From Candidatus Thorarchaeota archaeon MP11T_1 (GTDB lineage Archaea; Asgardarchaeota; Thorarchaeia; Thorarchaeales; Thorarchaeaceae), in contig PJET01000079.1 of the NCBI GenBank assembly GCA_002825515.1, positions 1 to 7,451 of the forward strand: a stretch of DNA of 7,451 nucleotides, given 5' to 3'. The position numbers were made by a program, and so were the translations under genes. The notes beneath the pieces are model-generated. The model saw only the letters and a program-made list of their open reading frames with translations. It made no database searches and was not told the origin of the DNA. The first letter of the stretch is position 1, and every line of letters begins with the position of its first letter. This document shows, in pieces, positions 6,368 through 7,451 of the stretch.

Positions 6368-7224
6368 TCTTCATCCTGTGATTTCAGAGCCAGATGTAGA
6401 AGGTTTTGATCCTCAATCATACCAACAAAGCTTCCAGTGACCGACAACACCGGTGCTTGGTCAATATCTTCATTTCGAAGAGTCCTAACACACTCAGCTA
6501 CAGTAGTAATCTCGCTGAAGCTTATGATGTTCTTAGTCATCACATCCTCGACCGCCTTGCTTGGTAGTCGAAGGAGCTTCTTGGTCACAACAAGGAAATC
6601 CTTCGAAGTCCATCCCCAGTCAACTGTACTATCCGTGCCACTGAATGTTTGGGATATGTTATTCTCAACCGTGACTTCAGAGAGGCGTATATAATCACTC
6701 ACAGTAATCATACCTGTAACACCTCCTCCTTCACCGAGTACGACGAGGCCGTTCTTTCCTGCCATATCCATTATCATATACGAGAGCGCAAGGGGAGTCT
6801 TCTCCCATACAGCATTCACTGATCGTGTAACAAACTCTGAGATTTCCATCTTTCCATACTTCTTGTTGTTCTCAAGGGTGGATCCAAGGATATCTGGAAC
6901 CGAAACCAATCCAACAAGTTCGTCCTTCTCAACAACGGGAAGTCTTCTATATCCCTTCTCAATCATCAGCTTGAGAGCAGTTTTGATATCTGTTCTTGGA
7001 GAAACGGTTTCAGGGTCCCGTACCATAAGCATTGCCAGCTGATTCTCATCAGATTTCTGAAGAAGATCGGTTCTAGTGACTATTCCTACTAGTGACTTGG
7101 TCCCCTTTTTCACGACTGGAACGCCATTGATCTGCTCTTCAGCCATCAATTGGAGAACATCTTCTCTGGTCCCTGGTACTGAAACGTACACCACGTCCGA
7201 TTGCATGCAATCCTTGACCATCAT
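6364..7224 (-). CDS. Four-CBS-domain (double Bateman module) protein
   Basis: A soluble stand-alone CBS protein of 286 residues. Such proteins usually sense AMP, ATP, SAM or related ligands, but the partner here is unknown. CBS1 spans about 3-55 (ends VGIVTRTDLL), CBS2 66-113 (LVGLVSVPDIL), CBS3 129-179 (GMITVSDYI) and CBS4 225-276 (VGMIEDQNLL). The first three keep the G-x-x-T/S-x-x-D ribose-phosphate motif (G47/T50/D53, G105/S108/D111, G171/T174/D177). The fourth has Glu271 and Asn274 instead. A linker of about 45 residues (180-224) with WGWTSKDF separates CBS3 and CBS4. No membrane, DNA-binding or enzyme domain is attached. Two ATGs stand at the start (7222-7224 and 7219-7221). A TATA-like box 20-25 bp upstream suggests a leaderless transcript, perhaps from the second. 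The stop TAG 6364-6366 overlaps that of DP2, tail-to-tail. A link to replication is not implied. Confidence 0.9.
   Translation of the reverse strand: MMVKDCMQSDVVYVSVPGTREDVLQLMAEEQINGVPVVKKGTKSLVGIVTRTDLLQKSDENQLAMLMVRDPETVSPRTDIKTALKLMIEKGYRRLPVVEKDELVGLVSVPDILGSTLENNKKYGKMEISEFVTRSVNAVWEKTPLALSYMIMDMAGKNGLVVLGEGGGVTGMITVSDYIRLSEVTVENNISQTFSGTDSTVDWGWTSKDFLVVTKKLLRLPSKAVEDVMTKNIISFSEITTVAECVRTLRNEDIDQAPVLSVTGSFVGMIEDQNLLHLALKSQDED
7199..7212. repeat. Perfect 14-bp palindrome at the 5' end of the CBS gene
   Basis: GATTGCATGCAATC equals its own reverse complement. It covers codons 5-9 of the CBS gene (coding CMQ and flanks), roughly 8-22 bases past the expected transcript start. That is a position where a bound repressor could block transcription, or a hairpin could affect a leaderless start. 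About 0.5 such palindromes are expected by chance per window of this size. Confidence 0.35.
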
Positions 7225-7451
7225 TGTTAGGACTACTCCGGTTTATAGAAACTTGACCACTCATCAAATCACATGGACAATCAAGCCATCCAGTGGAGTT
7301 GATGTAGATGACATAGTGTTTTTTCAGTCACCTTTTATGGTTTTCCTTAAACCCATATCTACCATGGATTCTTTTTCAAGCCTAATAAATAACGCAATGC
7401 ATTGCTAAGCCAGTGTATTCCTAGCGTCGTCAGTATCAAGATTATTACAAA
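7225..7451. other. Right-end region without a supportable gene
   Basis: Apart from the CBS promoter at 7243-7250, these 227 bp hold only frames below about 20 codons on the - strand. On the + strand there is an open frame antisense to the CBS gene that lacks any protein-like character. T-rich tracts occur on the + strand (T6 at 7319-7324). An AT-rich AATAAATAAC near 7384-7393 is followed by a perfect 12-bp palindrome GCAATGCATTGC (7394-7405), which could belong to a gene beyond the window. No tRNA or other RNA gene was seen. Confidence 0.5.
7243..7250 (-). promoter_or_regulatory. TATA-like box of the CBS-protein gene
   Basis: The - strand reads TTCTATAA (within TTTCTATAAACC). Its centre is about 22-25 bp from the tandem ATGs at 7219-7224, so the transcript should begin at or beside the start codon (leaderless). 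A GGAG at 7236-7239 lies 11 bases from the first ATG, rather far for a ribosome site. It would be missing from the mRNA if this box is used. Confidence 0.5.

Noticed and set aside
7076..7408. Open frame of 110 codons on the + strand running past the CBS gene into the right-end region
   Set aside because: Its first half is antisense to the conserved CBS1 domain. The rest is low in protein-like character, with no ribosome site or TATA box at the start.
1..7451. CRISPR arrays, insertion sequences, tRNA or rRNA genes, toxin-antitoxin or other defence systems
   Set aside because: I looked on both strands. No spaced direct repeats, transposase motifs, cloverleaf sequence or defence-family proteins are visible. 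The region reads as ordinary core chromosome.

Overview
The window looks like a stretch of an archaeal chromosome of moderate GC (mid-forties percent by eye). The decisive marker is a complete gene for the large, catalytic subunit of DNA polymerase D (DP2). This replicative polymerase occurs in Euryarchaeota, Asgard archaea and several other archaeal phyla, and is absent from most crenarchaea and from bacteria and eukaryotes. A multi-OB-fold RPA of the euryarchaeal type and a CBS-domain protein with an archaeal-style TATA box fit this. A euryarchaeal or Asgard (for example Thorarchaeota-like) source is my best guess, but the phylum cannot be fixed from this window.

Layout from left to right: (1) The C-terminal ~166 residues of a SufS-type cysteine desulfurase on the + strand, cut by the window edge. 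(2) A small orphan gene on the - strand (90 codons, unknown function), tail-to-tail with the desulfurase, with its own TATA-like box placed for a leaderless transcript. (3) A 595-598 residue RPA on the - strand, with an N-terminal helical segment, three repeated OB folds and a fourth OB fold carrying a C4 zinc finger. (4) A 153-bp divergent intergenic region with a perfect 12-bp palindrome, a symmetric CTTTAAAG box and short upstream reading frames. (5) DP2 (1178 residues, + strand), with an intact, intein-free NCDGDED catalytic motif, three zinc sites and a C-terminal PCNA-binding (PIP) box. (6) A four-CBS protein on the - strand whose stop codon overlaps that of DP2 by 4 bp. (7) A 227-bp right-hand end with no supportable gene, holding the CBS promoter and a perfect palindrome.

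RPA coats single-stranded DNA at the fork and DP2 is the catalytic half of the polymerase that copies it. The two share one divergent promoter region, so coordinated expression is plausible. DP1, the small partner subunit, is not in the window. The desulfurase (sulfur mobilisation for Fe-S clusters) and the CBS protein (probable adenine-nucleotide sensor) have no evident link to replication beyond position. I see no mobile element, CRISPR array, RNA gene or defence system. The points of interest are details: the divergent control region, non-ATG starts behind short upstream frames, altered zinc sites in DP2, and the overlapping convergent stops.
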